Assembly: GCF_000003815.2 (NCBI RefSeq)
Contig: NC_049980.1
Span: 17,929,831-17,993,830, forward strand
Length of the DNA stretch: 64,000 nucleotides
Direction: 5' to 3'
Source of the DNA: Branchiostoma floridae
Taxonomy: Eukaryota; Chordata; Leptocardii; Amphioxiformes; Branchiostomatidae
How positions within the stretch are numbered: position 1 is the stretch's first letter; each line of letters starts with the position of its first letter. A program made the translations under genes and the position numbers. The notes below the pieces were generated by a model. That model was given only the letters and a program-made list of their open reading frames with translations. It did not search any database and was not told the DNA's origin. Positions 13,101 through 26,700 of the stretch are shown piece after piece.

Positions 13101-16100
13101 TATATCAGTATTGTTAACACAGTATTAATTTTCCTAGGCCTTAATGATTTCAGCAAGGCTCACTGACAATACAATACTGGATATGCATGTTAAAACCACA
13201 GGCACCCCCTGTGGAGATGATAGCATGAATAGATTTTGGAACAGAACAGTACCTTTGCATATCAATTAGAAAATGATATACTGAGCAGATTCTTGCCCAT
13301 TTGTCTTTATTGTTCCATTTATCTACTGTCTATGCCTTTGTTTACAGTCTAATGTACCTCTACTTTTAATTCAGTCATCTGCCACTTGATAGATTGCCGT
13401 TTAGGCGTCAGATGTGCATGTGCATGTACATGTACATGATGTGAACCTTTATTATTGTATCAAAGAAACAAATGATTTCTGACATGTCATTAACATTTTA
13501 CAGATTTGAAAGCTTCCATATTTTTTAACTCTTTCTAGGCAAGCACAGGGTACCAAAAAAATGTGGCAAACTTTGAGTCATTTTATTTGTGTTCTCTCTG
13601 TAAATTCAATGGTTAGTGAATTGGGCAGACGGGCACTTGATTAAGTAAAAAGGTATCGCGGCGATTAACAGTCCTCTGTGTACCCCTCCCCAGGGTGTGA
13701 GGAATGTGGGAAGAGTCTTCCAGGAGAGTGTCAGATCCATGGCACTCTACTCAAGGTCAAAGACAAGGTCATCCCCTCCCGGGCTCGCCTCACTCTACCT
13801 CACTACCTTCAGTTGCGGGAACTGGAGATTCGACCAGGAAACAAACAGCGTATGTTCTTACTTATTTCAATTTCCCCTCTATTCCTCAGCATGCATGTAG
13901 CAAGAGGTCATTGTCTGTACTTTGTTGGAAAAGGGAAAATAGAAAATGACTAAAGATAGCGGTCGCTTCAATAGGGAGAGAACGAAGAACCCAAGGTCTT
14001 GGCTTTGTTATTTGTGGTTGACCAAGCAACACCAGTTTTGCCAACTATACATGGGTATCGTAAGACCATAACTAATTTGTAAGAGAAAAGTGAGGAATAT
14101 CTTCACTAGTTTTCGAACAGTGATATGGACATTAGATATGATTGGTTCTTGCATGTGCACTATATAATGTATATCATTTTGCTTTAAAGTGAACAATTAA
14201 ATGTCCTTTGTGCCCTTAATATACATCTTACATCGACAGTATTACACAGCATACATGTGTTCTTTCTTGTTTTTGTTTAGTTTTGGGCGTGTTTGCCAAA
14301 AAGGTGATTCAGAAAAGAACCCAGTTTGGTCCGTTTGAGGCCACCCTGGTCACCAGCATAGCAAACCTCACCAACCGCGATGAAAACAAGTTTCTACTGC
14401 AGGTGAGTGTGGTCTTATTCATACATAAATACATGTGGCCTGAACATTTTGGATCCTAAAATGTTGATACCCCAAAGATGCCTTTGACATACTGTGCTAG
14501 GATTCTTTTTGCAATTCTCATACATTTCAGGGAAAAGGACAAATGTCAAATATGAAATCAAGGCAAATGCCTACCTGACACATTACATTGCAACACTTTT
14601 AACAATTTTATTTTTCATTGTAGTTGTTTTATCTCAAGTATCTGATCGGGATTGCTTCTAGCAGCTAGCAAGTGCTGTCATTTACTTAGGCTAAGATTTG
14701 GAATCATGTTTACTTGTGTATCAGAGTGCCTGTACATACTGTAGGATGTATTCTAAGTTGTATGTCAAGTTTCTACAAAAGATTTAAAAGGGCTTTGTTA
14801 TAACACAAGATAATTCATTTTCAGTAGTCAAATTCATGTTGAATAATTGCGGGGTGAGATGTTATGTGATCCTGAAAGGAAATGACTGCCACACTGGTGT
14901 TTTGCTGCTTGAGATGAATGTAAATTAACATTGCTGAATCCCCCAGTGTCCCTGACCTTTCCAGTGATGCATGTATGGAGCTTTACAGAGCTTTGGTACA
15001 GATCCATTATGGATCTAGTGACAAAGCTTGCTATCATCAATAGATTGCTGTAGAATACATCAATCACATTAAACATTAAGTTCAGACTCACTGAAATGAT
15101 ATAGTTTCTAATTTTTTTCTGATTTCTGCTTTATTTTCTGCATTTTTTAAACTTGTTTGGTGGAGCCCAACAGGGAGGTACAATTCTTACAGGCATTCAA
15201 AATTTCAATTCTGGAAAAGGATATTTCATTACCTGTAGTGAAGTTATGAATTTGGAATGGTTCATGTAAATACATTTTACTGTGTTCATAAAAATTTAGA
15301 AAATAGTTATGGGAGTTTCTGCATTTTTGTACTGGTTATTCTGTACAGACACATTGTACAGATTCCAGGAAGAATAGTGAAATGACATGGAACACTATTA
15401 GAGATCCAAATAAAGCAAACAAACAGAATTTGAAGTGAATTTCAAAGATGCATGTATTTGTATGTACTGTATGTATATTTACCTATGGCTTGAGTAAAGT
15501 GAGAGCCATATAGCCAGTATTATTACCTGTATTTAAATAACTAGGGTAATGATGTATGTTGTTCAGTTCTTATCCTTAGTCATGTTGTTCCAGACCATTG
15601 AAGTTGTGAAATTAAAAATCAAGGCTGCTAATACAAACACCTCAAGTTATGTGGAGTTATTTATCAAGAGTTTTCAGTGAGAGAAAGGGAAGTCTCCCTG
15701 TCCCTATAAATTTGGAAGATGTATTACCTCATAGCAGGGAGAGTGTAATCAAATTGTTTTTTGTTACCCACATTAATGGTCTTCTCTTATTACATGTACT
15801 TCTTTTACGGTTTACGTATGTTATAGCCAAGTTATAGCCAAGTGCATTATGTACTACATTATGTTTGTCTTGATGTTTGTCATCTAACAAATGCTGTATA
15901 GAAGCACTTGTAAGCCTAACAAGTTGATAGAAAATATTTCGAACATTTGCAGGTTTTCAAGAATGGGAAGGAATACTACCTGGACACACCCAATGAAGAT
16001 GTTTGTAACTGGATGATGTTTGTGCGACCAGCCCGGAATCATGCAGAGCAGAACATGGTGGCATACCAGTACAGGGACAAGATCTACTTCTCCTCAACTA

Positions 16101-19100
16101 AGGTTGGCGTGATGTCTATATGCACTGGATAAAATCCTATGAATCAAAATGATATCAAATACTTCATCTATCATTCATCTATCAACATTGCTGGCTCACC
16201 TTGAGTTGCTGCTGCATTTGTTGTGGCATCATGTAGAAATCAGTAAAGTCATTTCTAGTTTGGTCACACATTTATAGTTACTGATGGTAGATCTGTAACA
16301 AAATATATATTGCTATGGTATTGTTACTACAAATGTCCAGACTAGGTCTTGTGGCCTATGTCAATATTTTGGTATGCAAGTAGATGAAAAAGAAAAAAGC
16401 AATGCTGTCCCTAAGGTTAAGAAACCCCTTAGTTTCAAATTTTCTTAAGGTTGTGTTGAGGCTTCATATGGCACTCTTCAATTTTGTAAAAAAAAAAAAA
16501 TTGAAGAATTGTGATAACATCATAATCAAATAATGAATTTTTTAGTGCTCCCTGCCTTCCTGGAGATTTGTTTCACACTTCATGTTTTAATTTGGATATC
16601 ACTAATATTGCAGCCAATTGAGCCACATTGTGAGCTGAAGGTGTGGTATGCTGCAGACTACGCAAAGAGGATGAACATGCAGGTGTTAGTCAAAGGTCTG
16701 TCACCATTATACACATAATATGTGACAAGTTTGTAAATCAACAAGTCATTACATGTACTGCACCCTTCCAATACAATAGCAAAGAATCAGCAGAGAAAAG
16801 AAATCAGGTCAGAAAACCACGGAGATGCTTAGTCTTTGTTTCAAATATAATATCTTTTCCACTGCTCTCTGGATACAAAACTTTATTATTTTACAGACTT
16901 CAATATTGTGTTATATTCCTATTTTGATGGTACTTGCTAGAGCAAATAAAAAGAAAAAAGTCTGTAAATACAATAGCAGTGTTGTAACAAGAACATATTT
17001 GTGCATTTTTTAAAACAGAATATGACTGTTATACTTGTTTACTAATGTTGAACTATGTACTCTTACAGAGGAAGATGAACTATCGTGTGCCCTTCAGAAC
17101 AAGCCACAGGAGATCAGACCAGTAAGTACTCTGGACTTTTTCAAGGTACGTAGCTCGGACCAAATTGCAGGCTTAGAACTTTTGACATGTTTGAGCAGAT
17201 GTAACGGCCTTCCTTCCATTGTTACCATGCCAACATTTATTCTGAATACAATGTTCATGTACATATTCCTCATCTTTTTCACTCTTAGACAAGCAAAATT
17301 TCTAAGCCTGCAAAACTGCCTCCATGGATTTTTACTGTATCAAGTATTATGTGTAAGATTGAATGGAACATGGTAAGACACCCTCTATATAGCAAAGGTT
17401 AGATTGGAATCATAATCACTCTACATGTTTCTTGGTAATCCTTCTACATGAGGTGCTTCATTTGTTGCTTTAAATTGAGATCTGTTTATTAGATACAACC
17501 TCTTCATTTTGCCATGATCAGGCTTATACAGTCAAAGGTAGATTTTATAGTAACTGCATTAATTCACAGCAGACCTAAAAGTGGACATTTTGTAATTTCT
17601 TTGTAATATGTACACTGATTGCTGTGTAGGAGTCTTTCTTTAGACTGTTATGTTTGTTGTTCTCAGCTAAACAGTTTTGCAATTTGACCTACCCATAAGT
17701 CTTATGTACACACCTTCAGCTGATGATATCACAGTGTAACTCTTCTGTTTGTATCCCCAGACGGAGAACCACACAGAGCCATGGAAATGCTCCAACTGTA
17801 ACAACGTTTTCAGCACGTTTGCTCTCCTGGAGGAACACTCCTGCAGTGCTGCAGTCACTGTGCCAGTCACACCAACAGCAAAGACTCCCAAGAAAAAAGG
17901 GCGGAAAGTGAAGAAACGAAATGCAGAAGGGGCAAAGGCCAGACTGGCATCAAAATTGGGAGACAAAAGGAGAGAAGGGGTCCTGAAAAAAGTGAAACGA
18001 AGAATACGGGAGTTAAAACCAAGAAAAACTTATCCTTGCAATGCTTGTGGGAAGGTATTTATTAACCTAGAGAAGTTGAAAATCCACACATACACCCATA
18101 CGGGAGAGCGACCATTTAAGTGCAGTAGTGATGGCTGTGACAAGGCTTTCGTATCTAAGTACAAACTCCTTCGACATATGACAACACACTCTCCTCACAA
18201 AACGCATAAATGTGCATACTGTGAGAAGATGTTCCATCGGAAAGATCACTTGAAGAATCATCTTCAAACACATGACCCCAACAAGGAAGCATTTAAGTGT
18301 GAGGAGTGTGGAAAAGAGTATAACACAAAACTTGGTTTCCGTCGTCACATGGCCCTGCATTCAGCTGCAGCAGGCGACCTGACATGCAGAGTTTGTTCAG
18401 CTATGTATGAGAGCACAGAAGCACTCTTAGAACACTTGAAGGTTCATTCAGGCAAGCCTGCAGGGGGAATGAAAGAGAAGAAACACAAGTGTGATCACTG
18501 CGACCGAAGGTTTTACACAAGAAAGGATGTACGCCGACATCTCGTGGTACACACTGGGAGGAAAGACTTCTTGTGCCAGTTCTGTGCTCAGAGGTTTGGG
18601 AGAAAGGACCACCTGACCAGGCACACCAAGAAGAGCCACTGCGCTGAATTCTTAAAGATCAAAGAGTCACCAGATGGATCAACTTCCTCTCAGCTGCTCT
18701 CTCCAATGGAGGCTCCAGATTTGAACTTTGGATCCCTACCTAGGGATGACAGTCTTCCAAAACTTAACATCAACAAAGGACGGCCACTAACGAAAGCAGA
18801 AACAAAAGCTTTCACGAACAAACCTGAACCACCACCTAAAGTGGCCATGGAGATCTCCATAGAAACAAGCAATACCAGCCAGGATGATGGACCAATGGGA
18901 CTGAAGCTTCCTGGTCCCGCAGTGATCACAGAGCCAGTGAATGCCAGTACAGTGGACTTGGGACAACTCCTGGGCTTCCTTCCCCTCAACTCTGCCCTGA
19001 ATGCAAGCATCCCCATTTCACAGCCACAGACTTCACTACAAGGCATGAATATACCCATGACAATGTCCATGACTCCACAGTCAACGTCGTCTCGGATATC

Positions 19101-19206
19101 GGTACAGAATCACATGACCATGAGCCCAACAGCTAGCCTCACATCGCAAATCCCATTTGTCCCATTGTCACAGTCATTGCCAAGGTTCCATCAAGCATTT
19201 CAGTGA
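8131..19206 (+). CDS. PLAG1: PR/SET-PLAG zinc-finger transcription factor (8 exons, 734 aa)
   Basis: Exons, all joining in phase at GT/AG sites: 8131-8266, 9931-9990, 13694-13849, 14281-14402, 15953-16102, 16614-16695, 17069-17121 and 17761-19206 (TGA). The start ATG at 8131 has A at -3 and an upstream in-frame stop. Residues 66-81 form a zinc knuckle (WCEEC, C78, H81). Residues about 82-235 are a PRDM-type PR/SET domain with [29 protein letters not shown] and [11 protein letters not shown], closest to PRDM10/15/4. A post-SET finger, WKCSNC with H279 and C281, follows; then a basic nuclear-localisation stretch at 297-306. Seven C2H2 fingers at 346-366, 374-396, 404-424, 433-453, 462-482, 497-517 and 525-546 match PLAG1, with [10 protein letters not shown] and [20 protein letters not shown]. 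The protein ends LPRFHQAFQ like PLAG1. It should be a nuclear, sequence-specific regulator. Methyltransferase activity is uncertain, since many PR domains have lost it. Confidence 0.9.
10069..10162. repeat. (TG)n microsatellite
   Basis: About 47 uninterrupted TG units, with minor TGCG and TGTA variants at the 5' side. It lies just inside the intron that follows the second coding exon of the PR/SET-PLAG gene. The valine-cysteine open frames it creates are not genes. Confidence 0.95.
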
Positions 19207-22200
19207 GTGCAATGAAGAATGGCAGATTGTGTTTTGACTTTTTGTTTTAAACTTTTCTCTGGTGCTACAGTAAGTAAGATGTAGGCACATCATGTGAGCA
19301 GAGAAATTGTTAGGACGGGTGCACTAGTCTAACAGTTTCAGGCAACTGAGTACACCTTCCCAGGCAAGTCAAGGGAACGTTGATTAGTAAGTATTTTTAA
19401 AAGACTTTTTTTACCTCATGTGCCCCACTGTGAAAGATGGGATGAGCATTGCCGCAGTACTGTGAGTGCAGTAACATTTAACTTTTGGATGTCATCATTT
19501 GCTTGCAAGATGAGCTCAGGTGGGAAAAATCTGCCTCTAAGTAGCTGAAAAGCCCCGTGAAATGTGGGAATGCTACTGCAGGGATGCTGAATCGATGGAG
19601 ATTCGGGATGGTCCGTCTAGGTGCCAGATATTTTATTTCTGGTAACAATTCATTTCCACTTGGAAACTAACTGAATGTACAGTGTGTATGTCCTGGATAT
19701 GTGCCAAAGTTGTCTGAGAAGGAAGAAGAATTCAGATGCACACAGTGTACATCATCTAATGTTTTTTCTAACATTGACAGACAGTGAACATTTTGGTTTG
19801 TTTTCCACAGCTAACAAAACTAAGGTATAAGTGGAACTCACCCCTCTTCATTTCTATCACAAGATAATATCAATTTTCTGTGTCACTTTCTCTCTTACTA
19901 CATTGGCACTTTCTGGGTGCATGTCCATGGCTTTCTCTCACTCAGTCAAGGTTAGCATTGTACCAGTTTGCCAATCATCTAACCAACAGTGTTACAAAAA
20001 AAACAAGAAAGCTATTATCTCTGATTTTTTGTACCTCTTTTTAGTATTGTATAAGATTTACAAACAGCTACATACCTCTGTTAAGGAACGTTCATGTACG
20101 CAAGTGTATAATAGTTTATTTGTGTAACTATTTATATCTTTAATACTTAGTTAATAAATTGAAGGCAGCCTAACTAAAGAAAAGATATAACTAAGTCACT
20201 GTATATAAGTATATAAAAACAAAGAGACTAGCATTCCATGGTAAGTACTGTAACTTGTACTATACCAACAAATTATGTATAAAAGAACAGTCATGTATGT
20301 GGAACCCTATCTTAACACTCCTGTCAAGGCAAGAGCTACATGTGCAAGATGACAGTTACTCAAATTCAGAGGCAATTGTGTGAAAGAAGGTTATGAAATT
20401 TAAGAACATGTAAGCAAAAGGGTTTGAGCTAAGAAGCTTATTTCAACATTGTCCTTTTATAAAAAGCCTAACAAGGTGTGAAATGTTTTGAAGTATCCAA
20501 GAAAGTGGAGAAACTATCATCTTGTTGTCTTTATCTCTTCAAGCTGAAAGGAAAATTCATTTATAGGCGAGCCATTTTTTGCCAACTCGTATCATGGTAG
20601 GGTCATAGTTCAGGCTATTTAAATTTTATTGCTTTTAATGTAACAGAGAGGTCCAGTTTTATTGTCATGTCATACCGTCCCTTGAACAATTTGGAGTGAT
20701 CTAAACTTTGTGCAAGTAGACAGGGAATTTACAATAATTGATATATAATGATAAAGTACCTTTTCAGGACTAAACCCTATGCAAGTACAAATGTGCCAGA
20801 TGAGAAAAGCTGCCAGGGAATTTGGAGTTTTCTATTCTGCTTGAAGAGAGATATTGCATAGTAGCTCTAGTCTCCAGCTAATACTTATGTACATTTTGCT
20901 GTGGTTGTCTCTTGGAAAAGGTAGTTAGGTCAACAGTATACTGACATACATACATTTTCTCCAAAAGGGTTATTTTTCTTAAATATTGCAAAGCCTTTCA
21001 TATGAAGACCAAGTCAAGAAAGTCAGTGTTGTTTACTGTATACTAAATGTGCCCCTTGAAATCAACAAAGGCTGCTTCATAAAGTCTATCAGCTATGTTG
21101 GGGATAAGGGTATGGTATTGTAGATGTGTCTGTAATGTGTGTTTTGTCAAAATTGTAGCAGTACTCAAAATGTAGCAGACTTTGACTATTAAGAAACTGC
21201 ATGCACTGCCAACATCTGTACATATATATGGCTATTGTATTATACTAGTTGGCTGAAATTCATAATGTTCGAATTGCTGTATGTTTGTGCATGTGTGGAT
21301 TTATCCCAGGTCAAGCATGCAATCATGCCCCAGCTCTTTTAGTGTTTTATCCTGTGTTAACTTTCACATCCTCTTTAGGTCACTGCCGAACAAAAGTTAA
21401 GTGCATTGGTACAAAACATGTTCAAACTCACCTCCAGGGTACTTTTGTAATGTCTTGAATTCTCTATAAATGCAATAGTATCTATGTTCTTAATACTCAA
21501 GAGAAAAACTACCCTAGTGTTCCTAAAAGAATATTCTATCCATGACAAATGTTTGGGCTGCATATTGTCCTGGGGTAGTAATTCACACTGCTGTAGAATG
21601 TTTAGATGTAGCTCTAAAACCTATCATGTTTACAAAAATTCCTTTTACTGCTTGATGCCATGTAAGATATGTATAGGCTATTGCGATATATTTTCCAGTG
21701 TGGTGGAGTCATTGTCAGTGTGGAAGATTTTAATTTTTGTGTTGTATTGACTGATCAGCTGAAGCAAATGTCCTTTTCGATAGTGGATGAAGTTGTAACC
21801 CACAGAAGAATCAACCTTGAGGCTCATCTGTACCAAACCATGCCACCACCTTCTACTGCTGTGTTAACCCCAAATCAAGGAGGTTAAACCTCCTTGCCCA
21901 AATTAATCGTGTATTCTCTGATTTACAATGGTGTTGGGTTTGTTTAAGGAAACCCAGTCAGTTTGGTGTAGGGGGCAGCCTTGTGAATAATCTAGTCATT
22001 TTTGTTCATAAGGCCATGCAGTCCAACCCAAAGCAGAATGATTTTCATGAACCAGCCCAAGACCATGTTTGTTAAGTGAAAAGTTGACACAGGCCAGAGA
22101 GATTGCAATTACCCTTAGGGACACAACGCAATAGACCTTTCAGAGCAATTTGTATGGTGCAGTGCTGACTAGCAATAGCATACATGTAAGTCCATTCATC

Positions 22201-23660
22201 AGACATGTTATACTAATAGTACAGCAACAGTAGTTTGGCTTTAATCTAAGTTGTGCCTTACTCAGTAGTAGGTATGTATTCCCCTGCAACAAGTATGTTT
22301 TCTCCATGCTCCACTTCTGCAGTCTACTATACTTTCTTAAGTGATAGCGTTATATGCTTAACTTTATTGCTCAACAGTTTTATCACTGCTGAACATAGGA
22401 CGACTGCGTGTTGCTTCTCACCAAGTTATGTGTATGCATATATGTCTTGTATTACTGTTAGCCTGAAGGTTTGTCAGTGTTGGTAGTAGCTAATGCAAAG
22501 GAACCAACAACTTTGGAAAACCAATCACTTCAGGCATGTATCCTACCAAACATGTCATCAGCAATGCTTATTGGTAAAACAATCTACCCAGGTCAATATT
22601 CTCATAAGTCTCAACATATAAAAATTGTAGTAGCTGTCACTGAGTTCCTTTGTTTTGTTGTGTCATACAATGACATAGTTCAGCTACCAATGATGTGAAT
22701 GTTGCCACTGATTTACATGTAAAATGATGCCATTTATTTTTACTTCACAAGGGAGAGTTCCTTTTCATTAGTTCACTTGAGTGTTATTGCAAGAGTTGAA
22801 GCATGCATTTTTCTGTAAAAGCCCAATAACTTCCATAAGTACCTCATGTATCAAATTTACACTCTTCAAGCAAGTTTTTACACAAAATGTTGTGCAAGAA
22901 TCAGTATAATGACACTGCAATGCTACATCAGTGTTGCTCCACCATTGTCATATATTTGATACTTCAAGACTTCCTTGTTTCAACTTGAGCTACAGATATT
23001 TCTAATTTGTACGTGCTATGATTCAGATCTACTGCTTTTTACTGTTTGGTGCTAATGTGATGGTGCTTAACAGCTTTATCGGTTGTTTTGTATGTTCAGA
23101 CGTCATTTTCCTGGTGAAAGTAGAGAAATGGCATCACTTTGCATTTCATAGAACATAAACCTTGATACGGACAACACTACTAGACAAAAGGAGTTTGTGC
23201 AAGTGTTAACTTGTCAAACAGGGCACACACAAACTTTGTACTCCTGTCAAAAGTTGAGGTCAGTGCAATAATATGTCTCACCAAAATGTAGAAAGGACTG
23301 TAAGTATTGTATGTTATGTATACTACTTTTCACTAATACTTCAGCTATTTTTCTCCGATTATGTATGTTTAATATATTTTGAGGCACTTGAAGTAAGGGT
23401 GCAGTCCATGTAATTGTGTAATCATGTACAATTAATTTTAATTTTACATGTCATTTTACATCCATGTATTAGTGTTGATAAAGCACAATAGCATATCTTA
23501 TTAACAATCATGTTGTCAAATCTTCTCATTACTGTGAATGTCTTTTGGAGTAAGTTTTACTTGATGTCTCATAACAGTAGCTTTTCTAAAATCATGTAAA
23601 ACTAGGCTCTCTCAGCAAGGAAAATAAATTTAAGTACTACTAAGTAACATCACAAAATAT
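19207..23660 (+). other. PLAG 3' untranslated region and tail-to-tail spacer
   Basis: AT-rich sequence with no supported coding exon. AATAAA polyadenylation signals in plus orientation occur at 20153-20158 and 23623-23628. The 3' untranslated region could therefore be about 1 kb, or up to 4.4 kb if the distal site is used. Vertebrate PLAG1 also has a long 3' untranslated region. The distal signal lies about 150 bp from the stop codon of the convergent 5-alpha-reductase gene. Confidence 0.5.
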
Positions 23661-23670
23661 TCAAAACCTC

Positions 23671-23676
23671 TTTATT
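23671..23676 (-). terminator. Polyadenylation signal of the 5-alpha-reductase gene
   Basis: TTTATT on the plus strand reads AATAAA on the minus strand, about 100 bp beyond the TGA at 23774-23776. It almost abuts the distal plus-strand signal of the PLAG gene, so the two transcripts probably end within about 50 bp of each other. Confidence 0.6.
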
Positions 23677-23773
23677 AAGACAATATGCTAGCTAAGGCTA
23701 GTTGAATTTCCCAAGCCAGTACAACTTACAAGAGATTGTATATTGTATGAGAAAGCCTAATAAGATCTACTTG

Positions 23774-26700
23774 TCAATACACAAAGGGAATTAAAGCCTT
23801 CCGTGCTCTGGGGTACTCCATAAACTGTTCACAGTACCTGTTAACGAAAGGAAAAGCCATTTAGTGATGATTACACCAAAGGATACACCTGTGGAACTAG
23901 GGCTTGAAAACTGTCAGATGAAGGAGGACACATCAATATCATCTTTCTGGTGTAACAAGTTTTCTGGGATGTCTTGAAACACAACCTTTTATTATATCGG
24001 CTCAACAGTATTCTTTATGACACTTTTAAAAGCCTGCTTACCAGAACTCGCTCCTTTCATTGCAAAAGGTACAGCATAAATAAGGGGCCAGTGCATTAAC
24101 GGTGCACTCAAATTTGTAACACTGCCCCAGTACTGATTTCCCCATTTTGCTGTTGATCTCTTGTATGTTTATTTCTAAAGTTTTTATTTACTTGTGGCAA
24201 ACAACAAAGATACAAAGATAAGGTTTACAAAGAAACAAAACAGGATGGAAAATACCGCTTGTAACCTTGATAGAAAGGGAGCAGACTGGGACATAGCCTA
24301 CCATCCAGAAGTTATGGTAACTGCTAAGCAAGTTATACCAACCATTTCCTTGTATGTGCAGCTCTTGGTATGAATGTAGCACATCCAAAAAGCATCCATG
24401 CCAGTCCTGACAAAGACCATGTTCCCACAGCCCTACAAATTACAGAATGGTAGAATGAAGGGAAATACTGTACTTTTCAAGAGGAATTTGATACCAATCC
24501 TGATCTTATCAAGCCCAAAGTCCTGGTTGATTGGCTACATGTAGGCCTTTATACATGTAATGTACAAATTTATCAAGCATTCAATTGTAAAACTTGAATC
24601 ACTGAATATAAATCACATTGTACTAAAGTATAAATACCACAGCAATAGCAGCCAATGGAGAAAGACAGTGGAACCATTCAACTTTAGACATTGCATCCCA
24701 ATTGATCCTGGACACCAAAAAAAGGACTTGAATTGGTAAAGAAAATAATACTTACCAGCCTAACCACTCCACTAATTCCCCAAAATAATTTGGACATGCC
24801 ACTAGCTCAAAGAGTCCTCCTGAAGGAATGTAGTATCCATTGCTACCTATTCAGCAACAACAGAACAACATTCATTTCAACGTAGCAATCATAACACAAC
24901 ATCAACATCAAAACATGCAGCTTTTGCAATATGCATTGCTAGATATATCTCATCACAATCCATTTGACCATGTAAGATATATGTAGTTTGTGCCATACCC
25001 TCTCCATCTGTACCTTTCTGTCTTCGCAGGCTCCTGAGCTTAAAGTCTGCCCACTTGTTAATGATGTACCCCAACACAAATAGTAGGAGACCTATGATGA
25101 ACCTTGGGTCACTGCATGACAAATAGGAAAAATAAGACATAATGTATTATCAAGTCACAGCACCTCCTACTGTAAAGTAAAATCTGACAAAGAAATACAT
25201 TTGTATAGAAATGAATTTAATTGAATTAGGCCTAGGAAAAAAAATGTTGTGTTTCCTGTTTCAGTCCTGAAAAAATTAGGGTCGGTAGGTAGGGATTATC
25301 TTCTTTTTTTCCTTGTAGTTTTTTTAGGCTGGCCAAAACTCTAATGATACATATTACAATACAGTCGAACAAACTGAAGTGCATGAGGACACTTCTCTTT
25401 TAATGTCAAACTTTAAATTTTGTGCACAATAGATACATTTATCCTTCATTAGATAGGACAAGCAGTGTTTTTGCTTCAATAGGAAGCAGGCTGAATAAAA
25501 ATTCTAACTGGAAACTGTGACTCCTCTGCCCACCCCAAAAAAAAGTCTAGGGTCGGCAGGTTTTTCTAGGGTAGGTAGGGAAACAGGAAACACAACATTT
25601 TTTTTCCTAGGCCTTAGTTATCAGCAAAACATGTTTCAAGCAAATACAAATAGTTACTCATTTGTCACAGAAAGTTTATTTTGGTTTCACCCAACCACTC
25701 ATAGGAGAATGGAAAATTGCTCAAGCCAACAAAAGCCTTGTTGCTAAGATATGCATGTATGAGGAAGCCCCTACAATGATAAACAATGCAGCGCCATGAT
25801 TTTAATCAACGTTAAAGTTCAGATAACATAAAAATAACATTTCTGATCCTTACTAGTAGTAATTGTCAGGATATTTGGATGAAGACATCCAGTCAGCGCA
25901 CAAGAAGCTAAAAAGGCAGTTGGGAAACAGACCACCGAGAGTGATCCTGTAAAAAAAGGGAAACAATACAAGTCATTACACAGATTAATGGGAACACAAA
26001 CAGCACACTCATTCAAGGCAAATCACAGGCTTCCATACATACTAGTAATAATGTAGCATAGAAATGACATGAATCCTATGGTACCATTATGATACATGTA
26101 CTAGTAGTAAGTCTTTTGGAACCAGACTTTCTGGAAAAAGCACCTTGATGATGCTTACATGTACATATGGAAAATATATAATCATTGTACAAAATACCCC
26201 AGTGGGACTTGCGCCTTGCTGTATCTCATGACAAGAGGATGGATGATTCCTCTGAAAAACAAAATGACAATTGTCATACATGTATGGCATTTAATGGAAT
26301 TTACAAATTAAAAGTTTCCAAAAATTATCAAGTAACTCTGGGAAAAAGTTTACCTGTGAATGTAATGTGCCTGCCACAGGCCCAAGAAAACATAGTTAAT
26401 GTAATGTCTCTCAGTGCCATACAGGAAGAAAACCTACAAATGGATAAAAGAAAGCTACTGGTTCAGTAAGAAGTGGAAAGTAATCATCATTACATCAGTG
26501 TAAAAAGTAACTACAGTACCAATAACAAGATGTAAAAAATGGGTATTTACATCAGCACATGTGCCTTGTTTTCATACAAACATACATTACATTACTTGTG
26601 TATGTACATGACTAGCGAGACACTTAGCAATTAGACACTCGGTACTACAATCCTTTAGACATGATGACAGTCAATGATGTACAATCCAGAGCCAAGATAA

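Noticed and set aside
18690-19070. 126-codon minus-strand frame
   Set aside because: Antisense shadow of the PLAG C-terminal coding exon.
25819-26016. Alternative frame of the 5-alpha-reductase exon at 25854-25946
   Set aside because: It looked faintly like the family but leaves the wrong phase for the next exon. The adopted frame gives YPDNYYYDPRF and the correct 48-residue spacing once exon 26198-26251 is included.
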